Notes under the pieces: generated by a model
Seen by the model: only the letters and a program-made list of their open reading frames with translations
Told to the model about the DNA's origin: nothing
The model's database searches: none
Program-made: the position numbers and the translations under genes
NCBI GenBank assembly: GCA_911728455.2
Contig: OU452219.1
Location: forward strand, 6,260,320-6,324,319
Reading direction: 5' to 3'
Length of the DNA: 64,000 bases
Source: Marthasterias glacialis
Taxonomy: Eukaryota; Echinodermata; Asteroidea; Forcipulatida; Asteriidae
Shown: positions 43,675-55,236 of the stretch, one piece after another
Numbering within the stretch: position 1 is the first letter of the stretch
Layout: each line of letters starts with the position of its first letter

Positions 43675-45170
43675 AATTATGAATATCTAAATAATAAAAT
43701 AAAGCTTTATCATATGTATTTCATGGGGACCGGTTTGGGCAGCGAGGTCAACTCAGGTCGCTAAGAAATATAAAGAATAGCATACATTTATTGTAACTCG
43801 ACACCTTTTCGCTGCCAGGAAAAGCAAGGTTTTGTGCTAAGTGTTCCTTTTCCACGCAGTGCAATTGGCTGCCGCCAGGTTGTCTGTAAAAATTACTCAA
43901 TGTGACAAGGCCCTTACAAGAGCTACGACATTTTCAATTCTTTTTTTTCAAATCACCATTAGAGGGCTTTTATAAATACATGGATGAAGGCTGTGTTGCC
44001 TTTTTACATTGGAATTTTCATGTAAACAGCCTTGAAGTGAAACAAATAACTGATAGTAAACAGCACTTTAAATGACAGTCAACATAGTATTCATATTGCC
44101 TTTTATCAGAACATTAACCCTATCAGGACCGGGGGGGGGGGGCACAATGTGCCCCCTACCATCTTTTTCCCCGTAACTTTTTAACGCTAAGTCCAATCAC
44201 CGCGAAATTTTTCTGACTTTTCCTACAATATATCTAGGATCATATTGGCAAAAATTAATTGATACCGGGGGTTAGCTGTTGCCATGGCAACCATTTGTTT
44301 GACATTGGGTCACACGATTTTACTGTTTTTTAGTGATTTTTAAAAATCTTTGGACATAATTTCCACTTATTTTAGATTTTTTTGGCCAGAAAAGTGATAG
44401 TGGTGAGTCACGTGATAGTCTGAAATGGTTTTGGGAATTCAAAATGGCCGCCATTTTTGGCGGCCATCTTGGGTTTTGTGTTTTCAGCCTGTAATTATGG
44501 GGTCAAATTATATCAAGTTTTTTAACAATGGAACATTTTCAACCTGCTAATTTCTTACTTTTCAGACCCCAAAAATGTTCAGATTTGTCAATCAAGCCTT
44601 ATTATTTCTCCCTGTGCCCTTGGCGGCGGCCATTTTGATTGTTAAGTGAAAAAACGCAAAAAAAAACCTTTTTCCCGAAAATGCTATGAATTAATGAATT
44701 ATTATGCCCCTAAAGATAACTCCAGTGACTAAATTAGGCTCAAATTATATTTATCGTGTTAACATGTACAAGTATGCCAAGTTTCAAAACATTCGGACAA
44801 AAAATACAGAAGTTATGGCAAAAACACGATTTTTGACCAAAAATGGGCAAAAAACAGTGTAAAAAATGCCCTCTAGTGACGATTTGTTGAAATTTTGTGA
44901 TGTCATCATGTAGAACTCGTTGAAATGAACATGTGTGGCAAGTTTCATCAAAATCGGTCAAACACTTCGGAAAATACGGAGGGGGGGGGGGGACACTATG
45001 TGCCCCTCCCCGGTCCCCGTACAACCAAAAAAAGCCCGGTCCTGATAGGGTTAACCCTTGCTGCCCTCCATTTTGTTCGGCATCTACGTGGTGTCAATAA
45101 AATAAAGAAGTATGCGTCTTATACACTGAAGGCTTGATGGCGCTATAATAAAATTAACAGTCTTAGTTTG
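43675..45170. repeat. Segmental duplicate A (interrupted by a TTAA element)
   Basis: 43675-44117 plus 45051-45170 match 45555-45970 in order (TTTATCATATGTATTTCATG; GCGAGGTCAACTCAGGTC; TGCAATTGGCTGCCGCCAGG; TTTTGTTCGGCATCTA). The copy here is split by the 933-base element. Confidence 0.85.
44118..45050. mobile_element. piggyBac-like non-autonomous element, 933 bp
   Basis: Both sides carry TTAA (44114-44117 and 45051-45054). Terminal inverted repeats are 16 bases: CCCTATCAGGACCGGG at the left and CCCGGTCCTGATAGGG at the right. Subterminal G-runs are followed by CACAATGTGCCCC / CACTATGTGCCCC. Ends beginning CCC with TTAA targets are the hallmark of piggyBac. No transposase ORF is present, so it must be mobilised in trans. 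The related segment 45555-45970 has a single TTAA at the same place. Confidence 0.88.
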
Positions 45171-45554
45171 TAAAAAGCACCGTGTATGTGCGCCTCGCAC
45201 GTGCATTTCTTGGAAGATGCCAAGTTATTGTGCACGCATTACTGTCGTTGACACTACCGAGCAGCGCTGTCCTAGCCTAACGGGAATACTAATGATGGCA
45301 AAAACGACGCCTTCTTGTTAACATAACTTCTGTTTGACACGGTCAATGTTTTTCAATTTTCAGATAAATGCTGGTATACATGTTATCTAATGACAAAAAA
45401 AACTCGAACAATAACAAGAGGTTTTCGGCTGTTGGCCGAACACCTAATAATAGTAAAAAAAAATACTAGACATAAGTTTTTGTGACATCACAAAAACAAG
45501 GTGTTCGGAATATGGTAGTTAAAGATGTTATTTAATGTATCAACTTATAATAAA

Positions 45555-45970
45555 CTTTGATTTAATAAATATGAATATGAAAATAATTAAAAAGAGCTTT
45601 ATCATATGTATTTCATGGGGCCTTCCGGTTTGGGCAGGAAGCGAGGTCAACTCAGGTCACTAAGAATTATAAAGAACCGCATACATTTATTGTAACTCGA
45701 CTCCTGGAGGAAAAACAAGTTACCTTTTTGATTTTAACTGCCAGGAAAAACAATGTTTTCGTGCTTTCCAAAGTGTTCCTTTTCCACGCAGTGCAATTGG
45801 CTGCCGCCAGGTTGTCTGTTCAAAATACTATTCATATTGCCCTTTATCAAAACATTAACCCTTTCTGCCCTCTGTTTTGTTCGGCATCTATGCGGTGTCA
45901 ATAAAAAAAAAGTGTGTATCGCTAGTGAACGTTGATGGCGCTATATCAAATTAACGGTCTCATTCTGTAC
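45555..45970. repeat. Segmental duplicate B with empty TTAA site
   Basis: Uninterrupted counterpart of 43675-45170. AAAACATTAACCCTTTCTGC at 45850-45869 carries one TTAA (45855-45858) exactly where the other copy holds the piggyBac-like element. Confidence 0.85.
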
Positions 45971-46991
45971 AGTCAATCTGACATTTGACAGATTCAAATT
46001 CCGAGCTCATTATCTGTATTAAAAAGTTCCAAAGTTTTATAAAAACTACCCCACTTTGATAAACATCACAAACACAAGTGTGCACGGCTAAAGAAATACT
46101 TTACTAAAGTAAAGATGACTAAAGAGATGACTTTACTTTTAACTTTACTTTTAAACAGTTTTACTCAGCGTATCCCGACAACAACTCTCGCGGGGGTAAA
46201 GAGCCTCTGGCCCCGCTGTTGCACACTTGTGACTCTCGTACGTAAGCACGTACGTGATCGGTATATATAGAACGAAAGACGATCATTTTGTCAATTGCAT
46301 TTTCTCCATCATTATACATCAAACAACTCACGTGAGCATGTGATCGTCTCAGTAAAGTCTCCTCTTCCTCTCCCTGTCACAATTAAGCCACCAGAATGAC
46401 ATAAAGGGAAACATTTCCACACTGAACTTGGCAAGTTCAAGTTTCAAGTTCATACAAGCTTAGGAAAAGTGCTTTTGTTAGCGGAAAATCTTCAGGCATA
46501 AGAAGAAGAAGAAGAAGAAGAAGAGGAAGGAGAAGTAAAAAAAAAAAAAACGAACAAAAACAGAGGGTCTTCGGACTTGTGTCCGAACACCCAATAAAAA
46601 TACCGAAATATTCCGTGGTAAATTATGGGGCGAACAGCCAGACTGAAAATACCTTGTTTAGGGTTAGAAACCATCAATGAAAAAAATCGTTATACACGCT
46701 CCGTCCAAACGGTAAGTAAAGATTCTTAAAAAGTTCAGCCACGTTGGTTGCTCCCCAGATTGCTGACCCCCGGTTGAAAACGAGAATGGTTGTAGTAAAA
46801 TGCAGATGCTCTAGCAAAAATGTCGCAGAAAATATACTCACGCCGCCGTCGTCGTACCATCGTCGCTCTATCACGACCGCAGTACCGAAAATCGGTTGAT
46901 CTTCTCCCAGCTCGTACAGTTAAAAAAAAACACAGCTGCCCAAGTCACGGATTAACTGTATCGTAAAGTCTGACGCCCTTGCGTATCAGTA

Positions 46992-47254
46992 CACTCTTAA
47001 AACTCCAAGGTCAGAATTGACCCGGATTCCGGATCCCAGAAGACCTTACCCATTTCTGGGTCAGGTTGACCCGTAAAGTGATTAAAAAAGTTGGGAATTT
47101 GATTCGGATTCTGCGTCAGTTTGACCCATTTCTTGGTCATTATGACACAGATTCCGGGTCCTACTGACCCAGATATGGGTTAGGTCCCATATGTGGGTCA
47201 GGCCACATGGGACCCAGAATCCGGGTCAATTCTGACCCTGGAGATTTTAGAGTG
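46992..47254. mobile_element. MITE with 40-bp inverted repeats and TA target
   Basis: CACTCTTAAAACTCCAAGGT followed by CAGAATTGACCCGGATTC at the left is inverted at the right end (GAATCCGGGTCAATTCTGAC, then CCTGGAGATTTTAGAGTG). Both sides have TA (46990-46991, 47255-47256), suggesting a Tc1/mariner- or PIF-type mobiliser. The interior is a degenerate run of TGACCCAGATxxGGGT motifs. Confidence 0.82.
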
Positions 47255-49098
47255 TATCACCGCGTCGGCGTGCAAACTCCCTGAAGAACCACTCCCGTGG
47301 TTTCCCCATCCAGTGACGACAAACTTTACTGTCAGAGGTTTCACGGATTTTCCTTGCAGGAACGGCAGGCCCCACACCTGACGAAACTATCAAACTAAAA
47401 AGTCCGAAGACTATAAAACTGCCGTTTCCCTAGTGGGCATCACAGAAAGAAAAAAAACCATCTCCGCCCACGCTGCTACTCTGCAAGTCTCCGGCCCGAA
47501 TTGAAGAGAACTAAAAATGTGAGGGCCGAGGCTTCTAACATTCTCACTTATATAGCGAATCATGAGTTCTTCAAATACCGTAAACACCAAGAATTCCAAA
47601 CTATTGTAGATCATCTGGTGGTGGTGCGCGAAACAATAGTTTAAGGCCTAGCGTATTGAAGCTATTATAACCGTTCCCGTGACTGCTCAACCACTTATGT
47701 GCTCGCCCCCAAAAAGGTTAAACATCACTTAAAGAATATCAAACAACAGTTACTCACTGCTTGCACTAGAAACATTAACAACAAAAAGACTCTTACAAAC
47801 GTTAACAATCTAAACCATGACACTAAAAAGAAAACCTATTATTATATAGTTCGATCGAATTAGGAAAAAAATACGTGAATTCGAATGCGTTTTAGTTAAA
47901 CTGAAATAATTTTTTGCCGACCAGGAAACCTATGTTAAAAAGCATACGACAGAGCTTCAAAAGTAGAGAAAGTTTTGTTTAATAAATATTCTATCCGTCT
48001 GACTTCATAGTTCTCGTCATGCACTCGATGAATAATATGGATGCGCTGCTTGCGAGACCATCATGTCGTGCATGTTGCGGATGCGTTGCCCCTCTACAGG
48101 CTCGTCTCACTCGGTATCAATGTGGATGGTCAAGTAACCCGCCATGCCCAAAGTTCCAGCTGGAAATATTATACAATAAAAGGGGAGTCAGTAAAGACTA
48201 ACGAGAACTGTTGGGGAAAATTCGTGAAAATTCGGGCAAAAAAAATGGAAAGAAAAAAAAACCAGACTTTTTATCAGAAATTCGTACTTTTGTTTTTATC
48301 TGTGTAGAATTTCGGGCAAATCACCCCTGCTCCCCTCTGCCCCCCCCCCCCTCCGTCTGCCCCCTGCTCCCTTCTGCACATAGACACATGATTACATCGG
48401 AACCTTGATTTATGTTATCACTGTTTTTTGTTTTGTTTTGTTTTTTCGTGTTTTTTTCCTTTGAATTTGATATTACACCGAAGTAGATAGCATATTGAAA
48501 AAAAAACGCCCAAATGAAATGATTAACAAATTGATGTACCGTATGCTGCATCATGCCACACGACTTTGTGTTGTGTGCCGTATATTATAACAGGGAAACT
48601 GCTGAAGGTCTGCACCCAATCGCAAAACGAGTCTGCGTCTAACACCACCAACCAACCAGAATCTTTATCACATCCGCTGTAAACGTTGTTAATGAAGAAC
48701 CGCCGAAAGTTGGTTCTGGTAAAACAAACAAAATGAAAAGAATTAACATCAAGTACAAACTACAAAGTGGAATGTCGTGACTGCATTATGTTAGGACAGG
48801 GTTGCGTCAGGGTGAGGGTTTGAGTGATGGATGCATTTTGTAGGGATGTCGGAACACAAGGGTGTCGGGACATAGGTGTGTTCGGATGGGATGTAAAGCC
48901 GTTGGTCCTGGTGTGTGTTGTGTGTAATTCACATTAAAAAAACCCAGCCCACTTATCATTAACCCGTGTTTCCGGCATGGTTGTGTACAGACTGCAACAG
49001 CATCAATTTGTAAACCCATAGCTAATAAAAATGTGCTATATAAATGGGTCTCATAAACGTGCACAGACCCACTGTTAAAAAAACATAAGCGCTTTTAA

Positions 49099-50651
49099 AG
49101 GGGCACACCGGCTTCGTTGGGCTATTTGGGCTACAAAATAGGCTAACATATGACTTCAAAGGTCTTTCAGGAATGGAAAAGAATGGTTCCTAAAAGAAAC
49201 CATCAAATTTTGCCGTTTTCGAGCATTTTTCAAAAAACGATTTATCCGAACCAAAAAAGTGGTTCGGATAAATCACGTGATCTTCGGAGTTAGTTTTACT
49301 TCCAGCCGTATAAAAGTAAATTACTGAACCAAATTTAAATCCTTTTTTTACAATTATTCATGAGTATTTGACAAAAAGACTTATGTATTCAGATTATTGA
49401 TACAATTTGTAAATAATGATGAAAAATCGATCGTAATATTCACATTCAGAGGTGTCCGTGCAACCGAAGCGTGCCTTACGGCGCACCAGCGTGGGAGCTA
49501 GCGGAACGTAAACCTTGGGGCATATCCCGTACAGCCGGTGCCGTGTCTCGTGGGGCCAGAGAGACAAACCCCGGGGCATGAACTCCCCAGCTTGCCGGTC
49601 AGTCTAGCCATAAGCGTGGGAGCTTGTCGGAGAAGTAGGGAGCCAGACCAACAATTACGTTTTTTACGAGGGTTTTAGTCTGTACCCCTAGCTATTATCC
49701 CCTAACTATTGTAACGTGTTGCCTGCGCTACGCACACGAGCGACGACGATGGGGAATGTTTATCCCATACAGCTGATCTATCTACTTCTATGATAGCTGC
49801 ATAATGTCCACTCCCCCCCCCCCCCCCCAATCGCCACAACAAAATACCGGTGGCGGTGGCTGCGGCCGGCCAGTGAAGTCATCGCCCGAAAAACGGGAGA
49901 ATGCCTTCGCTAAAGCTGCCAGGATTGGCAATCCGTTTGCAGCGAAAGCGGGAGGCTCACTTGGCACATGATTGTTATTGACCAAGCCAATGTGAAACTG
50001 GTCCAAGATTAGGGACACTACCATTAGTTTTTAGACTGCAGTTTTTGATGGGCAGGTTTGTGTCATAGAACTGTATTGTGAATATGCCTGCGTATATTTT
50101 AATTCATGAAAACTCACATTTTGACAATATTTATGGTCCACCAGTCTGTGATGTCCACATTATGTCAAGCTTATTCTCTCCCTTTCTACATTTGAACACG
50201 ACCTGACAACACAGATTAGTCCTGGACCCAACTGGCATTCGTCCAAGTAATTTTTTACAACATAGGGCCTACTTGCGATATAACGAAGAAACGTTCTCCA
50301 TTGCAAGTAAGTTCGTCCAGTTCGTCTGTTTATGTCTGTTTTTTTTTATTTACACGTGAATTTGTGCTGGATGGATATGAAGTCTGGATCCTCATGCCTC
50401 GTCATTGTAATAATTCATACATATACAGAGCACCAGTCTACTTACAACATTGCGCAACATTGTCACGTAAACTTGACAGTTGCAACGGCTGGAAAAGCGT
50501 ATAAGCTGACCTTTGACCGTGTTTTGTTTTTTTCACATTTTTCGTTAATTACGTGATATTTTGATGATTTTTTTTAAGAAAAACCATTTAAAAATTATTG
50601 TCTGTCATTCCACATCACTAAATTAGGTAAACAGTAAGCCGGTGTGTACCT
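49099..50651. mobile_element. Long TTAA element with AGGGGCACACCGGCTT ends
   Basis: Left AGGGGCACACCGGCTT and right AAGCCGGTGTGTACCT are inverted with 2 mismatches, and TTAA lies at 49095-49098 and 50652-50655. An internal perfect hairpin GATTTATCCGAACCA/TGGTTCGGATAAATC is at 49239-49274. About 1.55 kb, no transposase. A G/C-rich block (49440-50020) looks like inserted foreign sequence. Confidence 0.6.
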
Positions 50652-51468
50652 TTAATAAGACGCCCGTAGATAAAGCGCTATTGCTACGGAGCCCCTAAAG
50701 GTGGTAGGTAAACAAATAATTAAAAAGGTAAAAACAAGTTGAAATTGCTTCGTTCCATCAATATACTATTTCGTGAGAACTAACATTATTCCGAGGGAAC
50801 GAAATAATATTTCGAGAGAACGAAATAATTTCAACTCCGTATACTATATTGACCCCTTGCACGCATCCCACACACCGCGACTGTGCAACGCTCACCATAC
50901 GTGTAAGCGCCGCGTCGCCTAAAATGCGCACAACACACGGAGACATCGACTTCCAAAATGGTGCAACCAAGATTATTGTGATGATGACGTCAGGTGAATT
51001 GGGTCCAGTTAAAAATTGAGTAATTTGATTTTTTACTATACGAAACATTGGTATCATGGAAATATTTTGCAGATCAATGTAACATTATAACGCATGACTG
51101 ATTTTCACGTTACAATAATTATATCAAAGCCTTTATAATCATAAATAAGTTGATGAATCAACACATTTTTGCATTCTTTATGTGAAACATTTCGGAAACG
51201 AAAATACAGTAGGCCCCATGACCTAGCTATATGCGGGCCCTAAGGTCCAATTTAGTTTTGTGTTGCAATTTTTTGTTTCTCCAATAGAGTCCTTCCATGA
51301 AAGTGGGTAAAAGGTAAAAAAAAAATTACAAGTCCATAACCTCTCACTCGTTAAAATGGTGTAAAATGTCATTTTATTTCATTGATACTTTTTCAGAGCG
51401 AAATTTGAAACATGACGTCATTGGATGTCAACAAGTGGGTCTGCTATGGTGTTCCATATGTGCCACCT

Positions 51469-51538
51469 TAATATCAACTCATGCTTATGTTCATTATAAC
51501 CGCAAGGTTATAATGAACATAAGCATGAGTTGATATTA
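51469..51538. repeat. Perfect hairpin, 33-bp arms, 4-base loop
   Basis: TAATATCAACTCATGCTTAT and following bases to 51501 are exactly inverted at 51506-51538, around a GCAA loop. Confidence 0.97.
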
Positions 51539-51796
51539 TTGCATTATAATAATCAATAGAAGTGTTTAAAACTACGGAGAAAGGTTGGCATCCTCACCTG
51601 TGGAAGATTGTGCAGGCGGGGAGGATGGGGGGGGGGGGGGTCGCTAGACTTCAAAGGGCGTCAACACGCGTCCTCAGCGGAGAGAGAACAACTTTATATA
51701 ATGTAAAACAATTAACTAAAGTCCGAAAACAGAGACTCCTCACACAAACATTTTCTTGCAAGCTCAAAGTTTAACAACCTCATCACGTGGGAGTCA

Positions 51797-52029
51797 CGTG
51801 CGACGGTAAAAAAAAATGCGACGGGAAAAAAAAATGCGACGGAAAAAAAAAATGCGACGGAAACAAAAAAATGCGACGGAAAAAAAATGCGACGGAAAAA
51901 AAAAATGCGACGGAAAAAAAAAATGCGACGGAAAAAAAAAATGCGACGGAAAAAAAAATGCGACGGTAAAAAAAAAATGCGACGGAAAAAAAAAATGCGA
52001 CGGAAAAAAAAAATGCGACGGAAAAAAAA
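51797..52029. repeat. Minisatellite, about 13 units of GCGACGG plus poly-A
   Basis: The unit is ATGCGACGGAAAAAAAA, 16-19 bases, varying in A-tract length with rare GGT or AAC changes. Open frames in it are artefacts. Confidence 0.97.
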
Positions 52030-52521
52030 TTCTGAATAAAGGTGGCACATATGGAACACCATAGTCTGCACATTCCTGTTCAGAAATTTTCAGGTCAAAA
52101 GGACAAATTCAACGATTGATTTATTTAATTGAATATCATATTCAGGAATGAACTAAAGATTCCATGTACAAAAAATGTACAGACATTATTATGTTTAAAA
52201 TGTGACGTCATTGGATGTTTTGGATATTAACAGTTCGGTCTCTGGAAGGGTGTCAAAAATAATTTTATTTTACAACGTTAACTTGCTACCAATTTTATAC
52301 TGGAAAATGAGTGCATCACAAAACTGAATTCGACCTTGGAGCCTCTCTTTAAAATACGTGTGAGTTTCCTCATGTGCTTTTTTCTTTAAAAAAAACCCTT
52401 GTACTTTAATCTTTATTCCTGTTTGTTTTTGCTCCGTAGATGCGGCTTAAATCTTTTTATAGACCAAGTTCCTTCTTTCATGTTTACTTCGTGTGACTTT
52501 AATGTGAAATTATTTTTTTAA

Positions 52522-53036
52522 GTTTTGGATGAACAAAGAAAAAAATTACTAGAACGGGACTTGAACTTGCGCCCTCCGGAATCGTGCCTGCGCTCTACAA
52601 AGTGAGCTATCTAGCCCTAATGTTGGCGGTCTCTCTGTTTTGTCAATATCTTTGTTCAAGATTGCCAGTCAGAAGCCTGCAAGCCGAAACTGCCGTATAA
52701 CTTTTATTTCAAATGTCAAGTAATAAACCACAATGGAAACTGACTTGGTAAACTTCATTCAATTTTGGGGTGAACAAAGAACAATTGACTAGAACAGTAA
52801 TTGAACCTGCAACCACCGGAATCGCGCCTGCGCTCTACCAAGTTAGCCCTATGATGGTGGTCTCCCTATTTTGTCTGGGGTTAAAAGCTAGAAGCCATGC
52901 AACTTGAAACTGCCGTATAACCAGAGATGGACCACATCCAAGTTTACGATACAACATTGGGAGCGACAGGACATGTATCACCTCAAGAGGATGCGAGTTT
53001 TAGTTTCAAATATCAAGTACTAAACCACAACTGAGC
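52522..53036 (-). mobile_element. Two tandem copies of a tRNA-derived SINE
   Basis: Copy 1 (52522-52738) and copy 2 (52764-53036) share TGAACAAAGAA, ACTAGAAC, CCGGAATCG, GCCTGCGCTCTAC and AACTGCCGTATAAC. The minus strand of copy 1 reads TAGCTCACTTTGTAGAGCGC (A box) and AGTTCAAGTCCCGTTCTAG (B box). It is a tRNA-like head with an unrelated tail. Divergence between the copies suggests age. Confidence 0.75.
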
Positions 53037-53123
53037 TATACACCTAGTCAGTTTCCTATAGGGTTTATTACCTGAAATTAAAATATGAAGGTGTGTCCAG
53101 CTACCCGCAATTAATGTACTTAC

Positions 53124-53299
53124 GAATCGGCATGCCCAGTGATAGAGAAGTAATTTGTTTCCGTCGTTGTCAGGTCACTCCATTGGGAGGATACAAGGCG
53201 CTCCTTGGCGAACCAGCTCAAAATGTCTGATTCTGTTCCATTGAATACCAATTCTACATTGCATTTGGTGTGGTTATTATCATACAAGGATAGCTTGAC
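53124..53299 (-). CDS. Secreted-type protein gene, exon B
   Basis: 176 bases, phase 0 in and phase 2 out; acceptor TATACGCAG and donor GTAAGT. It encodes VKLSLYDNNHTKCNVELVFN, GTESDILSWFAKERLVSSQW and SDLTTTETNYFSITGHADS. N-x-T sites (NHT, NGT) suggest an extracellular location. The phrases LVFNGTxSD, SWFxxxRLxSSxWxDL and NYFSI resemble a repeated domain I recall from invertebrate extracellular and skeletal-matrix proteins. I cannot name the family with confidence. Confidence 0.82.
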
Positions 53300-53639
53300 C
53301 TGCGTATATAGATTTAAACACTTCAGTTTTGCATCATAATGTTATCGAGGACCGGCGTCATTTGGACATAGCCCAGAATCGTTCATGCGGTGAAAAGAGA
53401 AAATTGGATGTGGTGCCAGCAAAAGAGAAGAACCATGTTGTAACGGTGACAATTTTTTTCTGCAGTTCAGAATTGCCATCCCCGAAAAAGGATTCCCTTC
53501 TTGGACACGCACTGTGAATCCTCCATGCTGATGTACAATCTACCATTGTACATAATGCGCGCTGACGCGCTATTGTCGCGTGGCGCGCGTGTGCGACCGC
53601 CATGGCTGCGGTGGTTTAAATCATTGATATCCATTAATA

Positions 53640-54110
53640 CTGAATTAATTAGACAACGAAATACTAAGAAGAATCAAAGCTGGATGGAAAGTCTATGGAA
53701 GATACATCACCATCATGAAAGGCAAGCTCCCAATGTGCCGGGCAAGAAAAGTGTATGACCAGTGCATCCTCCATGCTATTTCTTATGGGCTGAATACTGG
53801 CATCAAAAATGGAACGAAAACTAGCAGCAGCTCAACACAGCATGGACAGAAATTTACTAAAAGATCACGGACATCTTAGAAACAGTAAAATACAGAAAAT
53901 GGAGCTGGGCAGGACACATTAGCCGCAGAACAGATAACAGTTGGAGTTCAGCAATCACTCACTGGACACCATGGGAACAAACAGAACAGAGGACGAAAGA
54001 GAAGAAGATGGAGAGACGAGCTGCAATAATACTGGGGAAAAATCAATCGATACCAACAAGCACAAAATAGAGACATGTGAAGACATCATGCTGAGGCCTT
54101 CATCCAGCAG
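53640..54110 (+). pseudogene. Degenerate LINE ORF2 C-terminal fragment
   Basis: Reads in broken frames as KVYDQCILHAISYG, then YRKWSWAGHISRRTDNSW and TEQRTKEKKMERR, matching the common LINE tail pattern KVxDxCILPxxxYGAExW ... LKWxWAGHIARxxDNRW ... RxxGRPxxRW. Several stops and frameshifts show it is dead. It lies in the intron between exons A and B of the minus-strand gene. Confidence 0.75.
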
Positions 54111-54505
54111 TGTGAATGTTAATGTAATGTTTTTAACTCCTTGTACATTAAAACTCTTTTGGCCTTTAGGCCATTTGTTTCAATTTAATTTTGAATAACC
54201 AAATAATAAACAAATAAACCAGAAATATAATATACAAAATGGCTGAAAAAAGAAAAGAAAGAAAAGAAAGAGTACTGCCTGGATAGGATACGTCGAGAGC
54301 GCGTTAATCATACACGTTCAATGATCAACGGTGCGGTACGCAGTGCGTAGTCGCTCTACTAGGGGGAGGTCGCGCGATAGTCGCGCGGCAGTAAAATGAC
54401 GCGCAACCATTGCATACAGCGATGATGTGACCACCCACGTTTTGTATTTTCAAACCACCTAGAAAAAACGCGGGCGTTGGCGCACGACGCGCAACGTGTC
54501 ATATC

Positions 54506-54706
54506 CAGGGCCCAATTTTACAGAGCTGCTTAAGCAGAAAATAGTGCTTAAAAATGTTGCTAAGCAAAAACAAGCAGGATACCAGTCACAGATTGTACAT
54601 GTGACACGCTATTTTGGCTGGTAACCTTATTCTGGTAAGCGTACGGTAATTTTGATTGTGCTGAGCTACTTTTTGTACTTAACCAGCTTTATGACATTGG
54701 GCCCTG
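54506..54706. mobile_element. GGGCCCAA-family MITE, intact copy
   Basis: 201 bases between CAGGGCCCAATTTTACAGAG and CTTTATGACATTGGGCCCTG. AGCAGAAAATAGTGCTTA and ACCAGTCAC lie inside. No ORF. Related copies are at 9056-9248 and 27657-28150. Confidence 0.82.
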
Positions 54707-54826
54707 TTGGTATTAACAGAGATCAATGGTGTAAACCACCATGAACGAGCTGCTCGGATGGCCAAACAGTCAGTAATGCTTACTGACTGGCAAAATTAAT
54801 GTTACATTGCTAACTATTTTACTTAC

Positions 54827-54996
54827 CCATTTGATGCCCAACTTTCCATTTTTCCAAGCCTCGAACAATGTTTCGTTACGAAAGTTTCCGACCCCCTCGG
54901 AGCCGCTATCCCAGGTCGGGTTAGTCCACAGATCATACAGCTTCATTCCCGTCCCAGCCACCCCTGTAAACACCAGTTGCCATTCAGGCACCGAGT
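54827..54996 (-). CDS. Secreted-type protein gene, exon A
   Basis: 170 bases, two bases completing a codon, then 56 codons, phase 0 out; acceptor CTTTCATAG and donor GTAAGT. It encodes SVPEWQLVFTGVAGTGMKLY, DLWTNPTWDSGSEGVGNFRN and ETLFEAWKNGKLGIKW and joins in phase with exon B (W-VKLSLY). The two exons together form most of one domain. An NET glycosylation site is present. Cysteine is absent here, while exon B has one. Confidence 0.82.
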
Positions 54997-55088
54997 CTAT
55001 GAAAGGGAGCATTGTATCTTGTTAATAGAGGAGTACATTTTAGACAAAGTTACTGCATTTTAATGAGAATATAAAGGGTGATGACGAG

Positions 55089-55236
55089 ATAGGCCCTTTT
55101 CGAAATCAAGGCGTGGGCTCGGGCTCCGACTTAGGCACCGTCCGCCAGTTGGAGAAGGAACTTCGAGCGCGCATTTTGTCAATAACCAAAGCAGCCTAAG
55201 CCCAAAGCCCAAGCCGTGGATTAAAAAAGGGCCATA
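55089..55236. mobile_element. MITE with AGGCCCTTTT ends
   Basis: ATAGGCCCTTTTCGAAATCA and TGGATTAAAAAAGGGCCATAT are inverted ends. The internal GGGCTCGGGCTCC / AGCCCAAAGCCCAAGCC arms also pair. A related block is at 37543-37700 (GGGCCCTTTTCAAAACCTCG). Confidence 0.7.

Larger units (their letters stand above)
51444..52064. mobile_element. Foldback-like element (GCGACGG family), copy 2
   Basis: The 26-base terminal inverted repeats are perfect (CTATGGTGTTCCATATGTGC plus CACCTT, and its inverse). A TCTG repeat flanks both sides (51440-51443, 52065-52068). Inside are a 70-base hairpin next to the left end and a minisatellite next to the right end. It shares its terminus, CACGTG box and GCGACGG repeats with 32785-34216. 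Confidence 0.8.
35921..53123. other. Intergenic block, mobile DNA only
   Basis: No exon recognised. It is filled with the MITEs, SINEs, inverted repeats and duplications listed separately, plus AT-rich unique DNA. The longest open frames here are in T-rich or repeat sequence. Confidence 0.55.

Noticed and set aside
51712..52071. Overlapping frames of up to 119 residues on both strands
   Set aside because: All are translations of the GCGACGG-polyA minisatellite.
52548..52618. tRNA gene
   Set aside because: A and B boxes are present, but the arms do not pair as a cloverleaf and a diverged copy lies beside it, so it is a SINE head.
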